The position numbers and the translations under genes were made by a program. Under the pieces are notes generated by a model. It was not told the DNA's origin, did not search any database, and saw only the letters and a list, made by a program, of their open reading frames with translations. Shown piece after piece: positions 51,823-61,120 of a DNA stretch of 64,000 nucleotides. Numbering within the stretch: position 1 is the stretch's first letter; each line of letters begins with the position of its first letter. This stretch comes from Oscillospiraceae bacterium (GTDB lineage: Bacteria; Bacillota; Clostridia; Oscillospirales; Ruminococcaceae), in the NCBI GenBank assembly GCA_017887325.1, contig JAGHIE010000014.1, positions 33,041 to 97,040 on the forward strand, in the 5' to 3' direction.

Positions 51823-52316
51823 TTATTCACCTCTGCAATAACTGTTTTCTCAACATCTTGTTCTTTTACAAAATATATTTTCCAATCTTTGAAACACATA
51901 TTATTAGCATTTCTTTCAACAAGCTTTTTAAATATTTTTTGTTCTTTTTCTGATATATCCCCATATGCAATTATAACTGCATCTTTTTCTAATACATTTC
52001 TTTGATAATGATGTGTTTCCCCATTATGAAGCCTAATAAATGCTTTTTGAGTTGGAATTGCTCTTTCTAACATTGTTTTCATAGTAATATCATAAGAGCC
52101 TAAATATAAACGACTAACATATATTATCTTTTGACTATGTGCAATTAAAGGATAAACTTTTGTTGCATCATCTCTTATTACACATTTACCAGGAGTTTTT
52201 GTCCAACACCCAAAACACCCTACACAATTAGCTATCTTTAATTTTGATAAATCTACATATTTATTATCATCTTTTAAAGTTATATTTAAAGAAATATCAC
52301 TCATCAATAAATTCAA
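51810..52316 (-). CDS. Flavodoxin-family protein with CxxCxxC motif, shortened N-terminus
   Basis: A 168-aa flavodoxin-fold protein with the cysteine motif NCVGCFGCWTKTPGKCVIRDD typical of iron-sulfur flavoprotein relatives, here split as Cys-x2-Cys-x2-Cys and a fourth Cys. The N-terminal NGSPR phosphate loop of its relatives is replaced by LLMSDISLN, so flavin binding may be altered or shared with its overlapping partner. The start is TTG at 52316, about 6 nt after GGAGG; an ATG at 52304 is possible. Confidence 0.8.
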   Translation of the reverse strand: MNLLMSDISLNITLKDDNKYVDLSKLKIANCVGCFGCWTKTPGKCVIRDDATKVYPLIAHSQKIIYVSRLYLGSYDITMKTMLERAIPTQKAFIRLHNGETHHYQRNVLEKDAVIIAYGDISEKEQKIFKKLVERNANNMCFKDWKIYFVKEQDVEKTVIAEVNKWEN

Positions 52317-52332
52317 AATACCCCTCCTAATA

Positions 52333-52824
52333 TTATAAAAATGATATATCCATTTGTCCTAGATTAATTATATCTAAACCTTTTAGTTTTGCGTAGCTTA
52401 CTGTATACCAAGTTCCACCATAAATAGTATTTAAATAACAAACACAAACGCTACTATTATCTATTAAATGTTGATTTCGTTTAACCATACAATCCTTTGT
52501 ATAATCTTGTGATACATACACTACTTTATCTGCTTTTGCTGTTATATAGTGATAATCTAGCTTTTCAATATAATTCCAATAATTACTTTGACTTTTACAC
52601 GGTAAAACTAAAATTAATTTAATTTGTGGGTACTGCTTTTTTAAATCTAAAATAATTTTTTCAACTAACATATCAAAACCTCTAGCACCACCAACACCAA
52701 AATAAATTATACCTTTTTTAATTAATTGGATAATTACATACTTTAAATTTTCTTTTAATATTTTATAATCCTTATCTAATATTTCTCTATGTCCTGTAAA
52801 ACAACAAGTTTTTTGTTTCATCAA
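52333..52824 (-). CDS. SLOG-family (DUF1273/YpsA-like) nucleotide-binding protein
   Basis: A 163-aa Rossmann-like protein beginning CCFTGHREI, with FGVGGARGFDMLVEKI (the glycine-rich loop) and NSSVCVCYLNTIYGGTWYTV near the end, the standard pattern of the DUF1273/SLOG superfamily, which binds nucleotides such as ADP-ribose derivatives or cytokinin-like nucleotides. Its gene lies 16-18 nt from flavodoxin-like genes on both sides, suggesting a joint role in a nucleotide or redox response. Confidence 0.87.
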   Translation of the reverse strand: MMKQKTCCFTGHREILDKDYKILKENLKYVIIQLIKKGIIYFGVGGARGFDMLVEKIILDLKKQYPQIKLILVLPCKSQSNYWNYIEKLDYHYITAKADKVVYVSQDYTKDCMVKRNQHLIDNSSVCVCYLNTIYGGTWYTVSYAKLKGLDIINLGQMDISFL

Positions 52825-52842
52825 AACTTAATTCCTCTCTAT

Positions 52843-53415
52843 TTATCCCATTTTGTTTAACTCTACTATTCTACTCGCTAAGTCTAAAATTTGTTTTTTT
52901 ACTTCTGGTTGTTGTTCTAGTGACTTTCTGTCACTATTTGACATAGTAACTTCACCTACAAATTTAATTTTCATATCTTCTAGCAACCTTTTAAAAACTA
53001 ATTCTCCACCCAAAAATTGATTTTCAAAAGCTTTTGCTCCACCAACCATCAAAATACAACCTGTTTTTCTATATTCCTTTGGAGAGTCACCTCTTAACAA
53101 ACTTGCCCAATATGGTTGAAATCTATCAATAATTACTTTTAATTTACCAGTAATAGAAAAGAAATATATAGGAGATGCTAAAACAATATTATCACATTCT
53201 TCAATCTTCTTATAAATATCTTGCATACCATCTTTGATACTACACCCATTATTCTTCCAACAATAACGACAATCATTACAAGGTTTTATTTCTTCTTTTA
53301 AATTGTAAGCATCAATTATTTCATACTCTCCACCTATATTTTTTAATAACAAATCTAACATCTCTTTTGTATGTCCTTTTTTTCTTGGAGACCCGAATAA
53401 TACTAAAGTTTTCAT
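52843..53415 (-). CDS. NAD(P)H-dependent FMN oxidoreductase (iron-sulfur flavoprotein-like)
   Basis: A 190-aa flavodoxin-fold protein with a complete FMN loop LVLFGSPRKKGHTKEML, the cysteine motif CNDCRYCWKNNGC and the flavin-side LASPIYFFSITG. This is the common clostridial iron-sulfur flavoprotein type. The ATG at 53415 is used because AAAGGG lies upstream of it; the TTG at 53439 lacks a site. It is the first gene of the four-gene minus-strand cluster. Confidence 0.88.
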   Translation of the reverse strand: MKTLVLFGSPRKKGHTKEMLDLLLKNIGGEYEIIDAYNLKEEIKPCNDCRYCWKNNGCSIKDGMQDIYKKIEECDNIVLASPIYFFSITGKLKVIIDRFQPYWASLLRGDSPKEYRKTGCILMVGGAKAFENQFLGGELVFKRLLEDMKIKFVGEVTMSNSDRKSLEQQPEVKKQILDLASRIVELNKMG

Positions 53416-53541
53416 TTTATAATATTCCCTTTTTCTCAATTTTTAAATCATTATATCATTTTCAACTTCTTTAATCAAATGATGTTAAAACACACGCTTT
53501 TTTGTTGTAACACTTTAGCAAAATACCGTGTTAATAATATA

Positions 53542-53570
53542 TTTACATTATTTTCAATATATGTTATCAT
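53542..53570 (+). promoter_or_regulatory. Promoter of the MATE transporter gene
   Basis: TTTACA (53542-53547) and TATCAT (53565-53570) are 17 bp apart. TAACAC and GTGTTA about 14 bp apart just upstream could be an operator. Confidence 0.65.
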
Positions 53571-53613
53571 TTAAAAATGTGAGTATAAATATATAAGGTT
53601 TAAGGAGTATGGT

Positions 53614-54966
53614 ATGAAAAAGTATCTTAATTTACTAGAAGGTCCTATATTACCTTCTCTAGGATTTCTTGCTCTACCTATCATGGCAACAAGTTTGATA
53701 CAAATGGCTTATAATCTTACAGACATGATATGGATTGGTAGACTTGGGTCTGATGCTGTAGCTTCAGTTGGTGCTGCTGGTATGTATATGTGGTTATCAA
53801 ATGGATTAGCTACATTAGCAAAAATGGGTGGACAAATAAAAGTTGCTCAATCATTAGGATCCGGCGAAAATAAAAAGGCTAGCAATTACGCTCAAAGTGC
53901 TTTACAACTTGGGATATTTTTTGCAATTATTTTTTCTGTTTTATCTATTTTATTTTCTACACCTATGATTGATTTTTTTAAACTTAATAGTCCTAAAGTT
54001 ATTAATGATGCTAAAATCTACTTGATTATAACTTGTGGATTATCAATCTTTTCTTTTATGAATCAAATTTTTACAGGTATTTTCACTTCTATGGGAAACA
54101 GTAAAATAGCTTTCATATCTACATCTGTAGGTTTATTTTTAAATATAATACTAGACCCATTATTAATTTTTGGATTTGGTTTTTTCCCTGCAATGGGTGT
54201 TGCAGGTGCGGGTATAGCAACAGTTATAGCTCAAGCTGTTGTTATGATATTGTTTGTATATGCAGCTAAAAAGGATACATTAATTTTTTCTAATATAAAT
54301 ATTTTATCTAAACCATATATGAAAGAAACAAAAACTATCTTTAAAATAGGGTTACCTGCAGCTGTACAAAGTATGATTTTTTCTTGCATATCAATGGTTG
54401 TTGCAAGAATTATAGCTGGTTGGGGCGATGCAGCAGTAGCTGTACAAAAAGTAGGTGCTCAAATAGAGTCAATATCTTGGATGACAGCAGAGGGTTATGC
54501 TGCTGCTCTAAACAGTTTTGTTGCACAAAATTATGGTGCTAACAATCCAAATAGAATTAAAAAAGGATTTAAATTATCAATTTTAGTAATGCTAATATGG
54601 GGTACTATTACAACAATTATATTAGTATTTTTCCCTGATGTTGTATTTAAAATATTTATAACAGAAAAAGATGTAATACCTTTAGGGGTAGATTATTTGA
54701 CAATATTAGGTGTATCTCAAATATTTATGTGTATTGAATACACTTCTTCAGGAGCATTTAACGGCCTTGGTAAAACATTGGGACCTGCTATTGTGTGTAT
54801 TATTTTTACAGCCATAAGAATACCTACTGCTATAATATTTAGTAATATATGGGGTCTAAATGGTGTGTGGATAGCAATTACTGTAAGTTCTATTATAAGA
54901 GGATCTCTGATTTTTGCATGGTTTTCATATAAAATTAAAAATCCTAAATTCTTAATAAAACAATAA
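53614..54966 (+). CDS. MATE family efflux transporter (NorM/DinF type)
   Basis: A 450-aa, 12-helix multidrug or metabolite exporter driven by Na+ or H+. The N-terminal half has LPIMATSLIQMAYNLTDMIW and GRLGSDAVASVGAAG; the second half repeats the fold with LPAAVQSMIFSCISM. These match the MATE family, probably the clostridial MepA/DinF-like branch. AAGGAG precedes the ATG. The substrate cannot be read. It is monocistronic with a strong terminator. Confidence 0.93.
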   Translation: MKKYLNLLEGPILPSLGFLALPIMATSLIQMAYNLTDMIWIGRLGSDAVASVGAAGMYMWLSNGLATLAKMGGQIKVAQSLGSGENKKASNYAQSALQLGIFFAIIFSVLSILFSTPMIDFFKLNSPKVINDAKIYLIITCGLSIFSFMNQIFTGIFTSMGNSKIAFISTSVGLFLNIILDPLLIFGFGFFPAMGVAGAGIATVIAQAVVMILFVYAAKKDTLIFSNINILSKPYMKETKTIFKIGLPAAVQSMIFSCISMVVARIIAGWGDAAVAVQKVGAQIESISWMTAEGYAAALNSFVAQNYGANNPNRIKKGFKLSILVMLIWGTITTIILVFFPDVVFKIFITEKDVIPLGVDYLTILGVSQIFMCIEYTSSGAFNGLGKTLGPAIVCIIFTAIRIPTAIIFSNIWGLNGVWIAITVSSIIRGSLIFAWFSYKIKNPKFLIKQ

Positions 54967-54999
54967 AAAAGACTTGGTATAAATACCAAGTCTTTTTTA
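54965..54999. terminator. Bidirectional terminator after the MATE gene
   Basis: AAAAAGACTTGGTA and TACCAAGTCTTTTT pair around a 4-nt loop. Confidence 0.9.
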
Positions 55000-56799
55000 T
55001 TATTTGTGTTTACATTTTGTTATAGGTTTAGTTTTAACTTCTAACCATTTTTTAGCTCTATCACTAACAAGTGGAGATATTGTTTCATAAACTTTTTGAT
55101 GATATTCATTTAACCATCTAACTTCAGCACATTTCATCATATCAATATCTAAACAAGATGTATCAATTGGTACTAATGTGAAGCAATTAAATTTATAGAA
55201 TTGACCATATTCTGTTTTCTCATCTTTTACAACTACAACTGTATTTTCTGTTCTAATACCATGAGAATTTTCTGTGTAAACACCTGGCTCAACTGTTAAA
55301 ATCATACCTTCTTTTAATTTTACATCTTTATTGCCAAATGATTGAGGTCCTTCATGTACATTTAATAAATATCCTACACCATGACCTGTTCCACAACGAT
55401 AATCTAAACCATAATTCCATAATTTTTGTCTAGATAAAACATCTAGCATAGAACCAGTTGTTCCCTCTTTAAATTTAGCACTTGATAAAGCAATAACTGC
55501 TTGTAATACTAAAGTGAAATCTCTTCTTTCTTCGTCAGTTATTTCACCCAATGCAAAAGTTCTTGTTGTATCTGTTGTACCAAATAAATATTGTCCACCA
55601 CTGTCATTTAACAATAAGTTGCTTTTTTCTAATACTTTAGCTGTATCTGCTTTTGGTGCATAGTGCATCATTGCAGCGTTTTCTTTATAAGCAATGATAG
55701 CAGTAAAACTATCACCTTTATATGTTTCTTGTTCTGCTCTAAATTGTTGTAATTTTTCAGAAGCTGTCCATTCTGTTATTTTTTCTCCATTTTCTAAACA
55801 TTCATATAACCAGCCATAAAATTCTGCTAATGCACAAGCATCTTTTTTATATGCTTCATATAGATTTTTTACTTCTACATCATTTTTACAAGCTTTCATA
55901 AGTAGTATTGGATCTTCTCCAACTACAACTTTTACATTATCATTTTCTTTTAATCCATTATATATTTCGAAATTTGTATTTTTAGTATCAACTAAAACTG
56001 ATAATTTTTCATCAATTTTAGTAACATAATCATATATTTCGTTATATTCTCTTAATTCAATGCCAGCATTCTTTAGTTCATCAATTACATCATTTGATAT
56101 TCTACTGCTATCAGTAAATAAAATAGCTTTATCTTTTGTTATAAAAGCATATGATATTACAACTGGATTGCATTCAACATCATTTGCTCTAATGTTAAAT
56201 AACCATGCAATATGGTCTAACATACCTATAACAATTGAATCTGCATCTTTATCTGCTAATTCTTTTCTTAAATCTTCTAATTTATCTTTTACAGATTTAC
56301 CTGAATATTTTTCTTCTAACACATAAACAGGAGTTAATTCTTCCACTGGTCTATCTTCCCAAATATCATTACCAAAATCAACATTAGAAACTAGTTTGAT
56401 ACCTTTTTTGTCAAAATCTTTTTTCATATCATTTACTTGATTTACAGAGAAGATTTTACCATTTATACCAACAGTATCCCCTGATTTTAAATTGTCACAT
56501 AAATACTTTGTAATGCTAGGACAATCTACTTCCATTGCTTTAAATAATTGTACTTCGCTATCTTTTAATTCATTTGCAGCTTGTACATAATATCTACCAT
56601 CTGTCCATAAGCCACTCATTGTATCAGTAATTAATACACTACCTGCTGAACCTGAAAAACCAGATACATAAGCTCTTGTTCTCCAATGATCTGAAACATA
56701 CTCACTCATATGAGGGTCAGAACTAGGAATAATAATAGCATTTACATTATTGTTTTTCATTAAATCTCTTATTCTATCAATTTTTTGATTTGTAGTCAT
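55000..56799 (-). CDS. Xaa-Pro aminopeptidase, M24B family, three-domain form
   Basis: A cytosolic manganese enzyme that removes N-terminal residues before proline. The 599-aa length is that of the long three-domain type: two creatinase-like N-terminal domains (SDPHMSEYVSDHWRTRAYVS early on) and the C-terminal pita-bread domain with metal ligands Asp in LLNDSGGQYLFGTTDTTRTF, His in GTGHGVGYLLNVHEG, and Glu in LTVEPGVY and GIRTENTVVV. The ATG at 56799 follows AAAGGGGG; the one at 56820 does not. Confidence 0.94.
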   Translation of the reverse strand: MTTNQKIDRIRDLMKNNNVNAIIIPSSDPHMSEYVSDHWRTRAYVSGFSGSAGSVLITDTMSGLWTDGRYYVQAANELKDSEVQLFKAMEVDCPSITKYLCDNLKSGDTVGINGKIFSVNQVNDMKKDFDKKGIKLVSNVDFGNDIWEDRPVEELTPVYVLEEKYSGKSVKDKLEDLRKELADKDADSIVIGMLDHIAWLFNIRANDVECNPVVISYAFITKDKAILFTDSSRISNDVIDELKNAGIELREYNEIYDYVTKIDEKLSVLVDTKNTNFEIYNGLKENDNVKVVVGEDPILLMKACKNDVEVKNLYEAYKKDACALAEFYGWLYECLENGEKITEWTASEKLQQFRAEQETYKGDSFTAIIAYKENAAMMHYAPKADTAKVLEKSNLLLNDSGGQYLFGTTDTTRTFALGEITDEERRDFTLVLQAVIALSSAKFKEGTTGSMLDVLSRQKLWNYGLDYRCGTGHGVGYLLNVHEGPQSFGNKDVKLKEGMILTVEPGVYTENSHGIRTENTVVVVKDEKTEYGQFYKFNCFTLVPIDTSCLDIDMMKCAEVRWLNEYHQKVYETISPLVSDRAKKWLEVKTKPITKCKHK

Positions 56800-56824
56800 A
56801 AATAAATCCCCCTTTATCATTTTA

Positions 56825-56852
56825 AGTATATCACATTATAAATTATGTGCAA
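56825..56852 (-). promoter_or_regulatory. Promoter of the Xaa-Pro aminopeptidase gene
   Basis: TTGCAC (56847-56852) and TATACT (56825-56830) are 16 bp apart on the minus strand. It lies 4 nt beyond the ATG at 56820, supporting the later start. Confidence 0.55.
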
Positions 56853-56932
56853 GTATTTTATTCTAATTATCAAAATTATAATTCACTTATACTACGATAT
56901 AACAAATTATTATAGATTATAATATACTATAA

Positions 56933-56961
56933 TTGACATATAATCATTCTAATGTTATATT
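56933..56961 (+). promoter_or_regulatory. Promoter of the ZIP transporter gene
   Basis: TTGACA (56933-56938) and TATATT (56956-56961) are 17 bp apart. No Zur box was recognised. Confidence 0.75.
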
Positions 56962-56994
56962 TATATTAAAATAGTATACTTAAGGAGGTTGTGT

Positions 56995-57777
56995 ATGAAT
57001 ATTTTAATAGCTTTTTTACTAACACTAATAGCTGGTCTTAGTACAGGAATAGGAAGTGGAATTGCATTTTTAACCAAACACACAAACAAGAAATTTTTAT
57101 GTGTCAGCATGGGTTTTTCAGCAGGTGTTATGATATATGTTTCTATGATAGAAATTTTCTTTAAAGCCCAAACTTCATTAATTAATGAATTAGGAAAAGT
57201 ATTAGGTAGTTGGATAAATGTTATAGCGTTCTTTGGTGGGATGTTTTTAATTGCAATAATTGACAAATTAATTCCATCTGAAGAAAACCCACATGAAGTA
57301 AAATCTTTAGAAAAAAAGAAAAATTCTAAACTTATGCGTATGGGAGTATTTACAGCACTAGCAATTGCTATACATAACTTTCCAGAAGGTTTAGCAACTT
57401 TTGTTTCTGCTTTACAACAACCAAGTATTGCAATTCCTATAGTTGTTGCAATCGCAATTCATAATATTCCAGAAGGAATTGCCGTTTCTGTTCCTATATA
57501 TCAAGCTACTGGTTCTAAGAAAAAAGCCTTTTTATACTCATTTTTATCTGGTCTTGCAGAACCTATAGGAGCTTTAGTTGGTTGGTTAATTTTAATGCCA
57601 ATAATGAACGATGTTGTATTTGGTGTTATTTTTTCTAGTGTAGCTGGTATAATGGTATTCATTTCTTTAGATGAACTTCTTCCTACTGCTAGAGAATATG
57701 GAGAACATCATTTATCTATATATGGTCTTATAAGTGGTATGATTGTCATGGCAATTAGCTTACTTTTATTCATATAG
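56995..57777 (+). CDS. zupT: ZIP family metal transporter (ZupT-like)
   Basis: A 260-aa, eight-helix divalent-metal importer. The metal-site motifs are in helices IV and V: AIAIHNFPEGLATFVSAL and VAIAIHNIPEGIAVSVP. The N-terminal LSTGIGSGIAFL is typical of ZupT, which takes up zinc and related metals. A short basic loop (EKKKNSKLM) lies between helices III and IV. The ATG at 56995 is 6 nt after GGAGG; the GTG at 56989 overlaps that region. Confidence 0.94.
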   Translation: MNILIAFLLTLIAGLSTGIGSGIAFLTKHTNKKFLCVSMGFSAGVMIYVSMIEIFFKAQTSLINELGKVLGSWINVIAFFGGMFLIAIIDKLIPSEENPHEVKSLEKKKNSKLMRMGVFTALAIAIHNFPEGLATFVSALQQPSIAIPIVVAIAIHNIPEGIAVSVPIYQATGSKKKAFLYSFLSGLAEPIGALVGWLILMPIMNDVVFGVIFSSVAGIMVFISLDELLPTAREYGEHHLSIYGLISGMIVMAISLLLFI

Positions 57778-57786
57778 CAAATATAT

Positions 57787-57820
57787 AAAAAACACTGCTT
57801 TAATTAAGCAGTGTTTTTTA
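57787..57820. terminator. Bidirectional terminator after zupT
   Basis: AAAAACACTGCTT and AAGCAGTGTTTTT pair around a 5-nt loop. Confidence 0.9.
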
Positions 57821-57824
57821 TTAA

Positions 57825-58379
57825 TTAGAAATGTTCAACTTCTTTTTCTCTATTTTGATAAGTTTCCATTCTATTAATTGAATTTTGTGCTTGTGTAACA
57901 TCAGCTATATTTTCTAACATGAAATAATTATTATAACGACTATTTCTTCTAATATAAACATCTTGATAAAAAATTATTGTGCCATTTCCATTTTTATGAA
58001 TTTCTATATCCATTGATGGTAAATCGCTACCATTATATATTTTTATCTTACTTCCAGCTTTCACAATTATATTTTTATTTGTTATTACATAATATGTTTT
58101 ATTTCTTAAAAGAACTTTTTGAATAAATCTACCAACTAGTAAATAAACGCCTATAGCTATAAAAGGAAGTCCCCATAATGAAAATATAATTGGTGCTCCA
58201 CTCTTTATAACTGTTAATTCCCAAAACAAAGAAAAAGCAAGCCATACCACACTAAAAATCATTAATGGTATTTCTGCTGGATTAAAAATATTTCCCTTTT
58301 CAGGTTTTCCTTCCCATAATACATATTCACCGTCTACCAAATATTTTTTATAAAAATCATATTCTTCTGTATAATCCAT
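57825..58379 (-). CDS. Membrane protein with bacterial PH domain
   Basis: A 184-aa protein. A short soluble head with LVDGEYVLWEGKPEKG, the usual opening of bacterial PH proteins, leads to two adjacent membrane helices (about residues 33-53 and 62-85) and then a beta-rich PH domain (YYVITNKNIIVKAGSKIKIY, IIFYQDVYIRR). Function unknown; relatives are sometimes involved in stress or signalling. GGAGG precedes the ATG. Confidence 0.82.
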   Translation of the reverse strand: MDYTEEYDFYKKYLVDGEYVLWEGKPEKGNIFNPAEIPLMIFSVVWLAFSLFWELTVIKSGAPIIFSLWGLPFIAIGVYLLVGRFIQKVLLRNKTYYVITNKNIIVKAGSKIKIYNGSDLPSMDIEIHKNGNGTIIFYQDVYIRRNSRYNNYFMLENIADVTQAQNSINRMETYQNREKEVEHF

Positions 58380-58478
58380 ATTAATCCTCCTAATCTATTA
58401 AAACACATAAAATAAACATTTTCTATATTTCTATAATTTTATTTTAATTCATCTACAATAATATTTCAATATAAAATA

Positions 58479-58508
58479 AAAAAGCTTGTCAAAACTGACA
58501 AGCTTTTT
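58479..58508 (-). terminator. Terminator after the tRNA-Ser genes
   Basis: AAAGCTTGTCA and TGACAAGCTTT pair around a 4-nt loop directly after the CCA end of tRNA-Ser(GCT). Confidence 0.85.
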
Positions 58509-58600
58509 GGCGGAGAAGGAGGGACTCGAACCCTCGCGCCGGTTTTATCCGACCTACACCCTTAGCAGGGGCGCCTCGTCACCAACTTGAGTACTTCTCC
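58508..58600 (-). tRNA. tRNA-Ser (anticodon GCT)
   Basis: Minus-strand gene of 93 nt with acceptor stem GGAGAAG/CTTCTCC, discriminator G and encoded CCA. The anticodon loop reads CTGCTAA, giving anticodon GCT (codons AGU/AGC). The long variable arm (about 20 nt) is typical of tRNA-Ser, and the T-loop is GGTTCGAGTCC. Confidence 0.96.
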
Positions 58601-58633
58601 AAAATTGTTAACGTAATGTCATATATATAATGA

Positions 58634-58722
<89 letters not shown>

Positions 58723-58751
58723 GTTTTGTCAGCCCTCAGCTGACGTAATAT

Positions 58752-58780
58752 ATAATACCATACACAAATAGATAAGTCAA
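58752..58780 (-). promoter_or_regulatory. Promoter of the two tRNA-Ser genes
   Basis: TTGACT (58775-58780) and TATTAT (58752-58757) are 17 bp apart on the minus strand. A short GTCAGC/GCTGAC hairpin lies between it and the first tRNA. Confidence 0.7.
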
Positions 58781-58866
58781 CACTTTTTTTAATTTTTTTT
58801 ATCTTTTTTATATATTTGTAATATATAAATATATTTTTTTACAATTATATATTTTTTATGTTTATA

Positions 58867-60060
58867 TTATCGTATCTTTTCATCGCTTTCTAATCCTATT
58901 CTATCTATTTGTATATTTATATTAGGGTTTATTTTACTATTAAATACTATATCATCAATATTATCTTTATTTTTTTTATAAAAATCTGTTTCATATTTTA
59001 AAATTAAATCTTTTAAATTAAATATATCACTATTATAATCTTTGACAATTTCATTAAAAGCATTTTCTATATCTTTTTTTAATTTTTTCTCACATTCTTT
59101 TTCTATGCCATCTACTAATAATTTATTTAATTCTTCTGCTTGTGGATATAGTAACTCTTTTAAAATTGCATCTATGTCAACATCTAAATTAAATACTACC
59201 TCATCTCCATCTATACTAGGTTTTATTTTAGTATGACAATTATATATTTTTACAGAAACTATTCCAACATCTTTTTCACTAATATTTACAATACTTTGTT
59301 TTAATTTATTTTCTATTAAGAGCATACCTCTAGTTTTGTCATAATCTTGTTCTCCAATTAATTTAAAATCGTCTAAAATAGCCGTTCCGTTTATCTTTAC
59401 TTTATTTACAGATTGAATTTTTTCACTTTCTGTATTTTGTTTATTATCTTCTCCTTGTTCCTCAAGCTGAATTATAGGCATAGCACCGTCACCATTATTT
59501 AATATCATATTCTTTGTCAACCAATAATATGGACATTCATATACTATCCCATTTTGTTCACTATTATTTATCATTTCTTCAATTGTTTCTGCTGCCAGTA
59601 TACCTTGATAAATATTTACTCCTACAATATCCGAAGCCTTTCCGTCTGCCATTAAAACTTGTGTATTTTGTCTTGTTAATGCACTTCTATTAAAATAACT
59701 AAATAGTTGTTCTAACCCTTTTTCAGCAAAGCTTCTTCCAATTACTACAATTCTATTATTACCAGTAAATATATTTTTACCTTGCAAAGTTGTCGCATTT
59801 TGTATTGCTTTAGATATTGTATCTCCTTTTGTCTTTATTATACTAGAATTATTTTTGCTTGCATCGATAGCTGTACTAGAACCTGCTCCTTGTGGACTAT
59901 ATATTTGCAAAGTCAAACTAATCATATCATCATCTTCTAAGTCTATTCCAATTGACTGAACTATTGCTATTTCATCTAAAGCATCTGCTCCAACACAAGA
60001 ATTAAATAATAACAAAATAAAACTTATATTAATTATTATCATTAACTTTTTTAATTTCAT
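58867..60060 (-). CDS. Spore germinant receptor C subunit, lipoprotein (Ger(x)C)
   Basis: A 397-aa lipoprotein of the spore inner membrane, third part of a GerA-type germinant receptor. The signal peptide ends in a lipobox at LLLFNSCVG (Cys22). The mature N-terminus DEIAIVQSIGIDLEDDD and TGNNRIVVIGRSFAEKGLE are typical of Ger(x)C. The start overlaps the end of the B-subunit gene by 32 nt, so translation is coupled. Confidence 0.94.
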   Translation of the reverse strand: MKLKKLMIIINISFILLLFNSCVGADALDEIAIVQSIGIDLEDDDMISLTLQIYSPQGAGSSTAIDASKNNSSIIKTKGDTISKAIQNATTLQGKNIFTGNNRIVVIGRSFAEKGLEQLFSYFNRSALTRQNTQVLMADGKASDIVGVNIYQGILAAETIEEMINNSEQNGIVYECPYYWLTKNMILNNGDGAMPIIQLEEQGEDNKQNTESEKIQSVNKVKINGTAILDDFKLIGEQDYDKTRGMLLIENKLKQSIVNISEKDVGIVSVKIYNCHTKIKPSIDGDEVVFNLDVDIDAILKELLYPQAEELNKLLVDGIEKECEKKLKKDIENAFNEIVKDYNSDIFNLKDLILKYETDFYKKNKDNIDDIVFNSKINPNINIQIDRIGLESDEKIR

Positions 60061-61120
60061 TTTTATTTTTCCTCCTGAAAATAAGAAGAATTATTGGTAT
60101 AACAAATGTAGCAATAAAAATCGGTACAAATGTATTAACAATATTTGGTATCCATTTTATACTGTCATAATCTAAAGTTATAAAATAACTAACTATTGCT
60201 GTTATTCCTACAATAACAATTAATTCCTTTCCATTTTTATTTTTTGCACCCGTTATCTTTCTTAATACCTCATTAGCCAATATTAAACATAATGTCACCC
60301 TAACATAGCTAATTAATACCCATAAAGCCATATGAATAGAATCCATTCTTTGTATTGTTCCACCTTCCATTATTGATGCAATACTGAAAAATGGGAAAAT
60401 TTGATTTAAAGTAAAATCTCCTAAAATTAACACAGTTATACTTCCTACTAAAGTAATAAAAATGCCTGATATAAAAATATACCACAAAGTAATTTTTGAA
60501 AATGTTCCTTTCACTTTTGGTAAAAATAATACAAGTAAAACAAATTCCATATTATGTGATATATTATGCACTACTAGCTCATATACCGTACTTATGGGTT
60601 TATCTATTATGGGTTTTAGGTTAACTAAATGCATTTTTTCAAATGAAAAACCAAATATAAATATTAAAGAAATTATAAAAATTACAAATAATATACTAGA
60701 AGCCCTACTTATTGCTTCAAATCCCATTTTTGCACCATATAGACAAACTAACAAAAAACTTATAATAACTGTAAGTGAAGATATATTAGGAAAAATTGCA
60801 TTACTCATAAAAGCTTCAAATCTTGATGTTGTGTTGATCAAAACAAGCATTATTAATAAAAAGTAATAAACCATAACTACTTTTCCTAATTTTCTGCTAC
60901 ATTTTGTACTTTCCAATAATATATCATCTTGTCCATTTCTTAATAAAATAAATAAAGGTAATATTATTATCAATGTTACAAAAATAGAAATTATATCAGC
61001 ATATACTATAGCACTAGCTTCTGTCAAATCTTCAAACATAGGTGAATATGTTACTGTTCTAAACATTCTGCTTAAAACAAGTAACATAACAGCCTGTGCT
61101 GTACTTATTTGTATTTTCAT
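60029..61120 (-). CDS. Spore germinant receptor B subunit (GerB/endospore permease)
   Basis: A 363-aa, ten-helix protein of the amino acid-permease-like GerB family, which forms the ligand-binding membrane subunit. The N-terminus QISTAQAVMLLVLSRMFRTV and ANEVLRKITGAKNK near the end follow the family. It overlaps the A-subunit stop by 1 nt (TAATG) and the C subunit by 32 nt, so the receptor is made as one translationally coupled unit. The germinant is unknown. Confidence 0.94.
   Translation of the reverse strand: MKIQISTAQAVMLLVLSRMFRTVTYSPMFEDLTEASAIVYADIISIFVTLIIILPLFILLRNGQDDILLESTKCSRKLGKVVMVYYFLLIMLVLINTTSRFEAFMSNAIFPNISSLTVIISFLLVCLYGAKMGFEAISRASSILFVIFIISLIFIFGFSFEKMHLVNLKPIIDKPISTVYELVVHNISHNMEFVLLVLFLPKVKGTFSKITLWYIFISGIFITLVGSITVLILGDFTLNQIFPFFSIASIMEGGTIQRMDSIHMALWVLISYVRVTLCLILANEVLRKITGAKNKNGKELIVIVGITAIVSYFITLDYDSIKWIPNIVNTFVPIFIATFVIPIILLIFRRKNKNEIKKVNDNN

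Noticed and set aside
58728..58744. GTCAGC/GCTGAC repeat next to tRNA-Ser as an attachment site
   Set aside because: It is a short hairpin in the tRNA leader; there is no duplicated tRNA end or integrase to suggest an integrated element.
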